Shown: piece after piece, positions 36,393 through 44,859 of the stretch
Position numbering within the stretch: the stretch's first letter is position 1
Layout: each line of letters opens with the position of its first letter
DNA from: Vibrio proteolyticus NBRC 13287
GTDB lineage: Bacteria > Pseudomonadota > Gammaproteobacteria > Enterobacterales > Vibrionaceae
Direction: 5' to 3'
DNA length: 64,000 nucleotides
Assembly (NCBI RefSeq): GCF_000467125.1
Contig: NZ_BATJ01000001.1
Coordinates: 186,001 to 250,000 of the forward strand
Notes under the pieces: generated by a model
What the model saw: only the letters and a program-made list of their open reading frames with translations
What the model was told of the DNA's origin: nothing
The model's database searches: none
Position numbers and translations under genes: made by a program

Positions 36393-37402
36393 CAGTACTT
36401 CACCACTTTTTGGTTTATGGCACCAAATATACTGTGCCCATCCTGATCCCGCATTTCGATACGGATGGTGTCACCAAATTTCATGAAGCTGGTTGATGGC
36501 TGGCCATCACGAATGGTTTCAATCATGCGCACTTCTGCTATACAGGAGTACCCGACCCCACCTTCAGAAATTGCTGTACCGTAGTCTGTCCCTTGTTTGT
36601 TCGACACAGTACCAGACCCAATGATTGCCCCGGCAGACAGCGGACGCGTTTTCGCCGCATGCGCCACCAGTTCAGGGAATTCAAAAGTCATATCAACCCC
36701 TGCATTCGGACAACCAAATGCTTCTCCATTGTAGAAAGACAACAATGGCAAGCTGACTTTACCACCATCCCATGCATCACCCAGTTCATCGGGTGTCACG
36801 GCAACCGGTGAAAACACCGAAGAAGGCTTGGACTGGAAGAAACCGAACCCTTTTGCCAGCTCGGCAGGAATCAGTCCGCGCAATGACACGTCATTGACCA
36901 GCATCAACAAGCGGATCGACTGCGCCGCCTCCTGCCTGCTGGCGCCCATCGGTACATCCCCGGTCACAACCGCCACTTCGCCTTCGAAATCGATGCCCCA
37001 CTCTTCGCTACCCAGTGGTATGTCATCACAAGGACCGATAAACGCATCGGAGCCTCCCTGATACATCAGTGGGTCAGTCCAGAAACTCGGTGGCATTTCC
37101 GCGCCACGAGCTTTGCGCACTAACTCAACATGGTTGACATAGGCGGAACCATCCGCCCACTGATAAGCGCGGGGCAGCGGCGATTCACACACCGACGGGT
37201 CAAATGGCATCTCATTCACCAGTTCACCGGCGTTCAGCGCCTGATAGACTTCCTGTAGCTGGGACTCAACACGCGGCCAGTAATCCAGCGCCTGCTGCAG
37301 ATTCTCCGCCACATCCGGTACCGGAACACATTTGCTCAGATCGCGGCTTACCACCACGAGCAAGCCGTCGCGAGATTTGTTTTTCAGGGTTGCTAACTTC
37401 AT
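36392..37402 (-). CDS. Fumarylacetoacetate hydrolase family protein
   Basis: A 336-residue enzyme that should split fumarylacetoacetate to fumarate and acetoacetate. The FAH core is seen in IDFEGEVAVVTGDVP (metal-binding Glu residues), LRGLIPAELAKGFGFFQSKPSS and SAGAIIGSGTVSN. It is shorter than mammalian FAH (about 420 residues), as usual for the bacterial type next to hmgA. The gene lies between hmgA (9 bases away) and maiA (overlapping), which fixes its role in tyrosine degradation. Confidence 0.9.
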   Translation of the reverse strand: MKLATLKNKSRDGLLVVVSRDLSKCVPVPDVAENLQQALDYWPRVESQLQEVYQALNAGELVNEMPFDPSVCESPLPRAYQWADGSAYVNHVELVRKARGAEMPPSFWTDPLMYQGGSDAFIGPCDDIPLGSEEWGIDFEGEVAVVTGDVPMGASRQEAAQSIRLLMLVNDVSLRGLIPAELAKGFGFFQSKPSSVFSPVAVTPDELGDAWDGGKVSLPLLSFYNGEAFGCPNAGVDMTFEFPELVAHAAKTRPLSAGAIIGSGTVSNKQGTDYGTAISEGGVGYSCIAEVRMIETIRDGQPSTSFMKFGDTIRIEMRDQDGHSIFGAINQKVVKY

Positions 37403-37411
37403 TTCTTATCC

Positions 37412-38551
37412 CTATTTTTCTGGATGCTCTTTCCAGCTGTAGACGTATTCTTTGTTTTCAACCTGTTGCGCTTGCGGGCTGAAGTTCAATGCGTGACGGG
37501 TATCGATCATGACCGCCACTTCATCGGTAAATTTCTTCTTGTATTCGCGTCCGGCTTTAAATGCTTTCGGGTGCGGGCCGTGCGTAAACCCGGCCGGATG
37601 AAATGTCACCATGCCAGCTTCAATGTTGTCGCGGCTGAAGAAATCTCCCGCGTGGTAGAACAGTACTTCGTCGTAGTCGTCGTTGTTGTGATAAAACGGG
37701 ACTTTTAACGCGCCCGGATCGCTCTCAATCGGACGAGGCACAAACGTACATACCACAAATCCCTGCCCCACAAAGGTGGTGTGCGCCGAGGGTGGCAAAT
37801 GATAACGATGTGACATCAATGGGCGAATGTCTCGCCAGTTGAGTTTGACCACCGCCAAATCGCCGTGCCAACCAACTGCGTCCAATGGATTAAACGGGTA
37901 CGTCACCACGCTGACCTGACCGTGACGTTTGAGGTGAACCTGAGTCTGATCCTCGGAGTATTGCGCACGAAATGATTCGTTGATCGACGGTACTTGAAGC
38001 ACCGCAGGATCAAACACCGCGTGGTTGCCGACCAACCCTTTTTCAGGCAGAGAATAGGCCGCATCGGTATTTTCAATCATCAACACGAACATCGGCGCTT
38101 TGGGTTCAAGACGCCAGTTGGTCGAGCGTGGGATCATCACATAATCCCCTTCACCAACTTCCAGATGACCATAATCACAATACAGATCGGCTTGGCCCTG
38201 ATGGATAAACAGCAGTTCATCCCCGTCGGCGTTACGGACCAGAAAATCCATTTTTTCGTCCAGTCGCCAGATGCGCACCTTACAATCGGCATTGTGCAGC
38301 AGATCCGGCACTGCCCATGGAGAGTGCTGGGCGGCAGTTTCAACCAGATTAAAATTGAAAGCACGCGGTCGTAGCTCGCCTTCCCACTCGCTCCAACCCG
38401 TGGGGGCGTGCTGATGGTGGAAATGGGCCGCTGGGCCGAAGAATCCACTTCGGCCCGCTTCCCGTTCATAAATCGCCTCTTCCGGAAAATCTGCGTGTGC
38501 CTGACGAGAACACACTCCCTCCCGGTGAGGGAATGTGATCCATTTATGCAT
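37412..38551 (-). CDS. hmgA: Homogentisate 1,2-dioxygenase
   Basis: A 379-residue non-haem iron enzyme that opens the homogentisate ring to maleylacetoacetate. Cupin-fold iron ligands are in the segment NNDDYDEVLFYHAGDFFSR (Glu) and TFHPAGFTHGPHP (His), as known for the family. HFHHQHAPTGWSEWEG near residue 42 is also conserved. Its start overlaps the hpd end by 8 bases, so they are translationally coupled. Loss of this gene in Vibrio leads to brown pyomelanin; here the frame is intact, so no pigment is expected from this locus. Confidence 0.94.
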   Translation of the reverse strand: MHKWITFPHREGVCSRQAHADFPEEAIYEREAGRSGFFGPAAHFHHQHAPTGWSEWEGELRPRAFNFNLVETAAQHSPWAVPDLLHNADCKVRIWRLDEKMDFLVRNADGDELLFIHQGQADLYCDYGHLEVGEGDYVMIPRSTNWRLEPKAPMFVLMIENTDAAYSLPEKGLVGNHAVFDPAVLQVPSINESFRAQYSEDQTQVHLKRHGQVSVVTYPFNPLDAVGWHGDLAVVKLNWRDIRPLMSHRYHLPPSAHTTFVGQGFVVCTFVPRPIESDPGALKVPFYHNNDDYDEVLFYHAGDFFSRDNIEAGMVTFHPAGFTHGPHPKAFKAGREYKKKFTDEVAVMIDTRHALNFSPQAQQVENKEYVYSWKEHPEK

Positions 38552-39617
38552 CGCTCAGCACTCCACGACGAATCTGATCTTCTTCTATCGATTCAAACAG
38601 CGCTTTGAAATTACCTTCACCAAAGCCTTCATTGCCTTTACGCTGGATGATTTCGAAGAACACAGGACCGATAACGGTTTGAGTGAAGATTTGCAGCAGA
38701 ATGCCATCTTTCATCGGCGCGCCATCGATCAGAATTTGCAGTTCACGCAGTTTGTCGACATCCTCGGTATGCCCTTCCACACGAGCGTTGACTTTCTCGT
38801 AGTAGGTGTCTGGTGTCGGCATAAAGTCCATACCACGTTCGCGCAGTGTGCTGACGGTTTTGTAGATATCATCAGTACTCAGAGCGATATGCTGGATACC
38901 TTCACCATTGTACTCACGGATGAATTCTTCAATCTGCGATTTATCGTCCGATGATTCATTAATCGGAATACGAATTTTGCCACATGGTGCTGTCATGGCG
39001 CGGCTAACCAGCCCCGTCAGTTTCCCTTCAATGTCGAAATAACGGATTTCACGGAAGTTACCAATACGCTCGTAAAAACCGGCCCAGACATCCATGTTGC
39101 CCTGCTTCACATTGTGTGTCAGGTGATCAATGACGTAGAGGCCCGCATCCATTTTCTTCAGGCGCTCTTGTGCATTGTCGTAGAATTTGAAGTCCACGTC
39201 ATAGATGCTGCTGCTACCATAGCGGTCCACAAAGTACAGCAGGCTTTCACCAATGCCGTAAACGGCTGGAATACTCAGTTCCATCGGGCCGATTTCGGTT
39301 ACGTACTGTTTCGCGCCGTTAGCAAGCGCATGCGCCATCGCTTGCGCAGAATCGTGTACACGGAAAGCCATGCCACACACGGAAGGGCCATGTTCTTTCG
39401 CAAACTCTTCTGCCTGACTATGAGGCTGAGCGTTGACAATAAAGCTGATCTCGCCCTGACGATACAGCCACGCCTCTTTTGAGCGGTGCTTCGCGATCTC
39501 CGCAAAACCCAGCGAACTGAACAGTGCTTTCAGGTCGGCAATGCCTTTCTCATTTGCAGCGGTATATTCCACAAACTCAAAACCATCAGTGCCCAGTGGG
39601 TTGTACGATTCAGTCAT
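38544..39617 (-). CDS. hpd: 4-Hydroxyphenylpyruvate dioxygenase
   Basis: A 357-residue two-domain vicinal-oxygen-chelate enzyme that makes homogentisate. Iron ligands lie in IDHLTHNV (His), GIQHIALSTDDI (His) and VFFEIIQRKG (Glu). The Vibrio and Legionella members were once called haemolysin or legiolysin because pigment production mimics lysis. The ATG follows AAAGGAG. First gene of the operon; candidate TyrR sites lie 135-172 bases before the start. Confidence 0.94.
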   Translation of the reverse strand: MTESYNPLGTDGFEFVEYTAANEKGIADLKALFSSLGFAEIAKHRSKEAWLYRQGEISFIVNAQPHSQAEEFAKEHGPSVCGMAFRVHDSAQAMAHALANGAKQYVTEIGPMELSIPAVYGIGESLLYFVDRYGSSSIYDVDFKFYDNAQERLKKMDAGLYVIDHLTHNVKQGNMDVWAGFYERIGNFREIRYFDIEGKLTGLVSRAMTAPCGKIRIPINESSDDKSQIEEFIREYNGEGIQHIALSTDDIYKTVSTLRERGMDFMPTPDTYYEKVNARVEGHTEDVDKLRELQILIDGAPMKDGILLQIFTQTVIGPVFFEIIQRKGNEGFGEGNFKALFESIEEDQIRRGVLSDA

Positions 39618-39751
39618 GCTCTACTCCTTTAGGTTCATCACAGGGGCGTCCACACGCCCTCACAAAGCGGTATGTATTAAAGGTGAAGCACAACCAATAA
39701 AAAGGAAATACAGCAGGCTAAATAGCTGTAATAAAAAGAAATGACGGACAT

Positions 39752-39789
39752 TGTCACAATAAATTTACATAAATTAAACAACCTTTACA
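39752..39789. promoter_or_regulatory. Candidate paired TyrR boxes upstream of hpd
   Basis: TGTCAC-N6-TTTACA at 39752-39769 matches TGTAAA-N6-TTTACA at 10 of 12 positions. A second weaker box, TGTAAA-N6-TTAATT on the minus strand at 39772-39789, is adjacent. Pairs of a strong and a weak TyrR box are common, and tyrosine catabolism is a logical target. Confidence 0.45.
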
Positions 39790-40000
39790 TTGTTTGCATT
39801 AAACACCAGCTAAACTGATGTTTAGAGGCAAGTTTTTACTGTGTAACGAAACTCAGACGAGCACCCTGCAGGTGTAAATCTGTTACGCGGAAAGTACCGC
39901 TTGAATTACACAACAGGATTTCGAACAAAACGCTACGCAATCGATTCCCTATGCAACTTAGGTTTTTTGTAATTTAGGTGTGATTGTCGCGGAATGACAA

Positions 40001-40028
40001 TTGTTTATTTATGGTTATTCACTATACT
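40001..40028 (+). promoter_or_regulatory. Sigma-70-like promoter of the EAL gene
   Basis: TTGTTT (40001-40006), 16-base spacer, TATACT (40023-40028). The start codon at 40078 would then be about 43 bases from the transcript start. Confidence 0.5.
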
Positions 40029-40077
40029 CTCCCTCTCATTTATGAGAAATCATTGAAATAATTAATAATTTGCTTGC

Positions 40078-41568
40078 ATGCTAAAAAACAACCCAATATC
40101 AAAAAGCACTATTAAAGTCATCATTGCCATTCTCCTGCTGCCAATGCCTATCGTGTTTATGGCGGCTTACAAAGCAGGCTTGATGAGTATTGATGACGGA
40201 CTGAGCAACATCGCTGACGGGTATGTTCATACCTTAGATGACATTATTGAAGACCTGCGTAGTGAAAATTTGAAAGCATTGCGTCACCCGGAGAACTGCG
40301 AACGTATTCAGCAAGACTTGCTGTTCGAAAGTGTCTTACGAGAAATGTTTGTGATCAAAGACCGCAAATTGATCTGCTCGTCCAAACGCGGGGAATCATC
40401 CATAGATGTAAGTGACAGGCTGCCAGAAAGTGGATTGCGAGCGGGAGTATTTCTCTATGATTTGGGGCAAGACATCAAAGCCCGGACACTGATCGTGGTC
40501 GACGTACACCGAACACAACCGAATATCGGGGTTGTCTCCGGGGTTGAAAAGCAGTTCGTCATTGCTAAGTTAGGCTACACCAATGACAGCCGGGTGAAGC
40601 GAGCCGTTATTCGTTCCGGTACACGTTACTTCCCGGTCGATGAGCGTTTTGAATCGGACACAAGACACACGGTGGTCAAGTCGAAAAAATTTGGTTACGA
40701 GATTTTTGTTGAAGCCAGTGCCGACTACAGCCGATCACAACAGGGCTTTTTCCTGTTGTCGGCATTGCCGGTCTCGCTGGCGCTGTCTGCGCTGATCTTC
40801 ATATTAATGATGTGGTCCGGGCGTAAAAACACTATGCTGAGCGACATCAAAAAAGCATTGGCACGCCAGGAGTTCTTTCTGGTTTACCAGCCTGTCGTGG
40901 ACATCGAAACCAATCAAATTTCAGGGTTTGAAGCGCTGATGCGCTGGATTCATCCTCAAACCGGGTATATCCGCCCAGATACGTTTATCGCGCTGGCGGA
41001 AGAACATAACCTGATCAATGAGCTGACCGATTATGTGTTCGACTGTGCGTACCGAGATTGCAAAGATTTGGTGTTTAAACACCGCGTTCACATCGGGATT
41101 AATGTGCCGCCTTCTTATCTCAACTGTAAAAACTGTCTGGAAAATCTCAAATTAAATCAGCAGCGTTTTGACGAGCTTAACCTGATCCTCGGGCTGGAAA
41201 TCACAGAGCGCCAGTTACTCGATAAAGAAACTCAAAGCATACTCGATGATGTGCGTGCACTGGGTATTGACGTTGCCATCGATGATTTTGGCACCGGACA
41301 TACGGCTCTCTCTGTGATGCAAAACATCCGCTTTGACTACCTGAAAATAGACAAATGTTTCGTTGACACTATAGGTATCGAATCCATCAACGCCCCGGTG
41401 CTCAATTCGATCATTGAACTTGGACATCAACTCAATGTTCATATCATCGCAGAAGGCGTGGAAACACTGGAGCAGGTCAAATACCTCACTGCGAAAGGCG
41501 TGCGTTTCCATCAGGGTTATTACTATTACCGCCCGATGATGCTCAATGAACTGAAACAACTGATCTGA
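40078..41568 (+). CDS. CSS-motif EAL c-di-GMP phosphodiesterase
   Basis: A 496-residue membrane protein. Helix 1 (about 12-32) is followed by a periplasmic CSS domain containing ICSSKRG near residue 99, helix 2 (about 222-243), then a cytoplasmic EAL domain (about 255-496). Catalytic residues are complete: Glu285 in GFEALMRW, NVPPSYL, EITER, AIDDFGTG, LKIDK, EGVET and QGYYY. It should hydrolyse c-di-GMP to pGpG. In E. coli PDEs of this type the CSS cysteines, controlled by DsbA/DsbB, regulate activity through disulfide state. It is a single-gene unit with its own terminator. Confidence 0.9.
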   Translation: MLKNNPISKSTIKVIIAILLLPMPIVFMAAYKAGLMSIDDGLSNIADGYVHTLDDIIEDLRSENLKALRHPENCERIQQDLLFESVLREMFVIKDRKLICSSKRGESSIDVSDRLPESGLRAGVFLYDLGQDIKARTLIVVDVHRTQPNIGVVSGVEKQFVIAKLGYTNDSRVKRAVIRSGTRYFPVDERFESDTRHTVVKSKKFGYEIFVEASADYSRSQQGFFLLSALPVSLALSALIFILMMWSGRKNTMLSDIKKALARQEFFLVYQPVVDIETNQISGFEALMRWIHPQTGYIRPDTFIALAEEHNLINELTDYVFDCAYRDCKDLVFKHRVHIGINVPPSYLNCKNCLENLKLNQQRFDELNLILGLEITERQLLDKETQSILDDVRALGIDVAIDDFGTGHTALSVMQNIRFDYLKIDKCFVDTIGIESINAPVLNSIIELGHQLNVHIIAEGVETLEQVKYLTAKGVRFHQGYYYYRPMMLNELKQLI

Positions 41569-41571
41569 TTT

Positions 41572-41607
41572 ATCCATGGCGCAAATGCCAAGCGCCGTGG
41601 ATTCTTT
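41572..41607 (+). terminator. Terminator of the EAL gene
   Basis: ATCCATGGCGC, loop, GCGCCGTGGAT with one G-T pair, followed by TCTTT. Confidence 0.75.
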
Positions 41608-41726
41608 GCATCAACAGCTCACCTGACGTTGTTATCAGGATTGGTGGTTTCTTTGATTTATCTCAGGGTTACACTGCCCCTAAGAGCGTTAAGGTAATCG
41701 CCTCTGTTCCCTATCGAGGTACCATA

Positions 41727-42833
41727 ATGACTCAGATTAACCGCGAGCGTTTAGTTGAACACTTTATCCAGTTGGTGAAGATCGACAGCGAATCCTGCAA
41801 CGAAAAACAGATTGGTGAGACACTGGCCGAACAACTGGGTTCTCTAGGATTCAGTGTCAGTAGACTGCCGGTCCCGGAAACGATCTCCAACGGATTCAAT
41901 CTGTATGCCCGACTGGAAGGGACGCTCAACGACAGCGTGGTGCTGAGTTGCCATATGGACACCGTCAAACCGGGAGTCGGCGTGGAACCGGTCATTGAAG
42001 ATGGCATTATCCGATCCAAAGGCAGTACGGTTCTTGGTGGCGACGATAAATCCGGCATTGCGGCGATCGTTGAAGCGGTGCGCGCCATCCAGGCAGACAA
42101 GCTCGCCCACAAAACCATTGAGATCGCTTTTACCGTCCATGAAGAAGGCGGGTTGTTTGGCTCCCGACACTTCGACATGGCCTATATCCAGTCCGACAAA
42201 GCCATCGTGCTGGATACCGGAGGCCCGATCGGCACTATTGTCAACGCTGCGCCCGGCCAGCAAAAGCTGACCGTCACAATTAAAGGCCGCCCCGCCCACG
42301 CTGGACTTGCGCCAGAGGAAGGCATCAGTGCGATTGGGGTTGCAGCGGAAGCGATCACTCAAATGAAACTGCTGCGTATCGATGAAGAAACCACGGCAAA
42401 CATTGGCCTGGTGCAAGGTGGTGGCGCAACCAACATCGTGATGCCAGAGCTGAAAATTGTCGCTGAAGCCCGCTCACTCAATGACACTAAACTCGAAGCG
42501 CAGGTCGCTCACATGAGCGAAACATTTAAATCGGTAGCGGCCAAACATGGCGCCGAAGCATTGATTGAGTCCACTCGCGCGTATAACGCCTTCGTTTTGG
42601 ATGACAATCATCCGCATATCGCATCGATCAAAACCGCCTTTGAAGCCATCGGCCTGACTCCGAAGACCAAACGCACGGGCGGAGGCAGTGACGCCAATAA
42701 CTTCAATGCAAAAGGCTTAACCACAGTGAACATCTCCACCGGAATGGCCAAAGTGCATACCACAGATGAGCACATTGCTATTGATGACATGGTCAAAGTG
42801 ACGGAATTTGTGAAACATTACCTGACGCACTAA
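41727..42833 (+). CDS. M20-family PepT-like zinc peptidase
   Basis: A 368-residue cytoplasmic exopeptidase. Metal motifs: SCHMDTVKPG (His, Asp), LGGDDKSG (bridging Asp), TVHEEGGLFG (Glu pair), VLDTGG (Asp) and a C-terminal HTTDEHI (His). A dimerisation lid domain (about 180-290) is inserted, with GRPAHAG as its conserved turn. It resembles peptidase T-like proteins of Gram-positive bacteria and Vibrio more than PepD. It likely removes residues from tripeptides; the exact substrate is uncertain. It converges on the kinase-like gene. Confidence 0.87.
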   Translation: MTQINRERLVEHFIQLVKIDSESCNEKQIGETLAEQLGSLGFSVSRLPVPETISNGFNLYARLEGTLNDSVVLSCHMDTVKPGVGVEPVIEDGIIRSKGSTVLGGDDKSGIAAIVEAVRAIQADKLAHKTIEIAFTVHEEGGLFGSRHFDMAYIQSDKAIVLDTGGPIGTIVNAAPGQQKLTVTIKGRPAHAGLAPEEGISAIGVAAEAITQMKLLRIDEETTANIGLVQGGGATNIVMPELKIVAEARSLNDTKLEAQVAHMSETFKSVAAKHGAEALIESTRAYNAFVLDDNHPHIASIKTAFEAIGLTPKTKRTGGGSDANNFNAKGLTTVNISTGMAKVHTTDEHIAIDDMVKVTEFVKHYLTH

Positions 42834-42843
42834 ATCGGTCAGT

Positions 42844-43938
42844 TTATGAGAGCTGATATCGCACCGCATCAGCTCTCATGGCACGATACTTCGCTAACAA
42901 TTGCGCCTGAGTGCAATGCTCATCGCCAAAAAATAACCCACCTTCTTGCTTAAGTTGTCCATAATCCTTTTCTAAGGTATTCAGCACATAATCTGCCTTT
43001 TGCAGTGTGTAGTGCGTACATGACTTGCCGTGCACATCATCCAGCATATCGAGTAGTGTGGAACGAAACTTTTCCCGCTGGAATAAACGGCGCAGCGCCG
43101 ATTCCTCCTTCAACGCCTGTCGCCAGTCGTTTAATAACGCATCATGCCAACTCAGCACTGCCTCACTGGCTCCGCGATCAGCCAAACGGCTACGTTTGTC
43201 CTGGTAGGCCTCAAACGCACAGGTTTTCTCACAGTGATACAAGGTCAATTGTTCCTGCGCACTCAAGGTGTGAGAGTGCTTAAGCAGATAATCGAAAAAG
43301 AACCGGGTTTCAAAACGCTCCACCCCGTGAAACATCGGTGTATCCAGACCGTTACTGTTAAATTCTGTTTTGGGATCAAAACGGTACATATAGCCAAAAT
43401 CAAACAGCTTAATCTGGCCACTCTGGTCAACAAGCAAGTTACCCGGACATAAGTCCCACTCAAACAGTCCGGCCATTTCCAGCGAACAAATGGTTGAAAA
43501 TATCTGACGAAAGACGCTTTCATCCAATCGCGATAAGCCCTCCCCCTCAATCCAGGGCGACAGAATCACGCCATGCAAAAAAGAGGCATAACGCGTATCA
43601 ACGACGTGTACAAAACCGCCCTGAGCCTGTTGTTTGAGGTGGGTAAAATCGCAGCGTCGCTGTACTTCGTTGAGAAATGAGGTTTGCCCGTCAATGTTCT
43701 TTACTAGGCTTTGATCACGTTTACGTTTCAGGGTCCAGTTCTCTCCACCCAGATTCAGTTTATAGACCACTGCGGTCAGTCCGGAATCAAACACTTGCTG
43801 CACATAATTCGATGCTGATGTGGTTGCCGCCAACGTCACGACATCGATCCCCAAACCGTCGAGTGTACCGATCGATAACTCCTGCCCGCTTTCGACAAAT
43901 GCCTTCTGCTGGACCTGACGTTTCTGTTCCTGATTCAT
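42844..43938 (-). CDS. Protein-kinase-like fold protein
   Basis: A 364-residue protein with a kinase-like core. WTLKRKR near residue 68 may supply the ATP-binding Lys. The catalytic loop EWDLCPGNLLV has Asp162 and Asn167, and LFDFGYMY is the DFG metal motif. The HRD His is replaced by Trp, as in several small-molecule kinases and atypical kinases. The helical C-terminal part (about 230-364) has no recognised domain. Substrate unknown: an RIO/APH-type or atypical protein kinase are both possible. It is transcribed alone and convergent with the M20 peptidase. A perfect 12-base inverted repeat overlaps its last codons. Confidence 0.7.
   Translation of the reverse strand: MNQEQKRQVQQKAFVESGQELSIGTLDGLGIDVVTLAATTSASNYVQQVFDSGLTAVVYKLNLGGENWTLKRKRDQSLVKNIDGQTSFLNEVQRRCDFTHLKQQAQGGFVHVVDTRYASFLHGVILSPWIEGEGLSRLDESVFRQIFSTICSLEMAGLFEWDLCPGNLLVDQSGQIKLFDFGYMYRFDPKTEFNSNGLDTPMFHGVERFETRFFFDYLLKHSHTLSAQEQLTLYHCEKTCAFEAYQDKRSRLADRGASEAVLSWHDALLNDWRQALKEESALRRLFQREKFRSTLLDMLDDVHGKSCTHYTLQKADYVLNTLEKDYGQLKQEGGLFFGDEHCTQAQLLAKYRAMRADAVRYQLS
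42846..42879. repeat. 12-base perfect inverted repeat at the 3' end of the kinase-like gene
   Basis: ATGAGAGCTGAT (42846-42857) and ATCAGCTCTCAT (42868-42879), separated by 10 bases. The repeat encodes the last residues of the kinase-like protein. It may stop read-through from the convergent peptidase gene, although no T-run follows. Confidence 0.7.
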
Positions 43939-44024
43939 GATTCTCTCCCTGACAAAACGCTCAATGTAGCGACAAGCAGGGTCTACAATCCGTGATGACG
44001 CCTTTGAAATCAGGTCATAAGCAC

Positions 44025-44049
44025 AAAAACACCGGCGCGCGGGCCGGTG
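44025..44049 (-). terminator. Terminator of the NfeD-slipin operon
   Basis: CACCGGC (44030-44036) pairs with GCCGGTG (44043-44049); on the minus strand TTTTT follows. Confidence 0.85.
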
Positions 44050-44070
44050 CTTGATGACGAAGAAAATCGC

Positions 44071-44859
44071 TTATTGTTTATCTTTGCCCGAGCCGTCTTT
44101 TCCAAACAAACCTTTCATTAACTCCATCGGCATCGGAAATAGAATCGTCGAGTTTTTCTCACCGGCTATTTCGGTCAGCGTCTGCAGGTAGCGCAGCAGT
44201 ATCGCGTTTGGCTCAGACGCCAGTTTGCTCGCCGCCTCCACCAGCTTATCGGACGCTTCCATTTCACCAGAAGCGTGAATGATCTTGGCTCTCCGGGTTC
44301 GTTCGGCCTCCGCTTGACGAGCAATCGCCCGAATCATCGATTCGTTCAGATCGATGTGTTTAATTTCAACGTCAGACACCTTGATCCCCCAGCCGTCGGT
44401 TCTGGCGTCCAGAATCGCTTGAATGTCGGTATTCAGCATGTCTCGATTCGCCAGCATCTCATCCAACTCGTGCTGCCCCAGCACAGAACGCAACGTGGTT
44501 TGTGCCAGTTGAGACGTGGCCTGAAGGAAGTCCTCCACATTAATGATCGCTTTCTGAGCGTCGATAACCCGAAAATAGATCACCGCATTCACCCGCACAG
44601 ACACGTTATCCCGGCTAATCACATCCTGAGTCGGAACGTCCATCACGACGGTACGTAAATCCACCCGAACAATTTGTTGAACCAAAGGAATCACAATGAT
44701 CAAGCCCGGCCCTTTGACGCGTTGAAAACGCCCCAGGAAGAAGATCACACCCCGTTCATACTCACGCAGTATATGGAACATACTAAACGCCAGTAACAAC
44801 AGAAGAATCACAGCCAGTACTGGGGTCAGCATGCCGCTTTCAATCAGAATTTCCATCAT
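44071..44859 (-). CDS. Slipin/stomatin-like SPFH membrane protein
   Basis: A 262-residue protein with one N-terminal membrane hairpin (about 12-30) and an SPFH domain (about 33-190; [30 protein letters not shown]). A coiled-coil segment rich in Ala and Glu follows ([30 protein letters not shown]). Slipins form large membrane assemblies. The first ATG overlaps the NfeD stop (ATGA), and the pair is a classic bacterial operon in which the NfeD-type protease cleaves the stomatin partner. The C-terminal tail is Lys/Gly rich. Confidence 0.92.
   Translation of the reverse strand: MMEILIESGMLTPVLAVILLLLLAFSMFHILREYERGVIFFLGRFQRVKGPGLIIVIPLVQQIVRVDLRTVVMDVPTQDVISRDNVSVRVNAVIYFRVIDAQKAIINVEDFLQATSQLAQTTLRSVLGQHELDEMLANRDMLNTDIQAILDARTDGWGIKVSDVEIKHIDLNESMIRAIARQAEAERTRRAKIIHASGEMEASDKLVEAASKLASEPNAILLRYLQTLTEIAGEKNSTILFPMPMELMKGLFGKDGSGKDKQ

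Larger units (their letters stand above)
39618..40077. other. Divergent region between hpd and the EAL gene
   Basis: This 460-base region is AT-rich at the left and holds candidate TyrR boxes. In the middle (39843-39900) sits a structured stretch with nested inverted repeats (GTAAC/GTTAC, CACC/GGTG, GCGG/CCGC). At the right is a promoter-like pair for the EAL gene. No ORF is supported. Confidence 0.5.

Noticed and set aside
38544..39617. Haemolysin/legiolysin annotation for hpd
   Set aside because: The three iron ligands and the homogentisate operon make it a 4-hydroxyphenylpyruvate dioxygenase; lysis claims came from pigment.
39843..39900. c-di-GMP riboswitch before the EAL gene
   Set aside because: The conserved GEMM-I core is not present, and a promoter-like pair lies downstream of the structured stretch.
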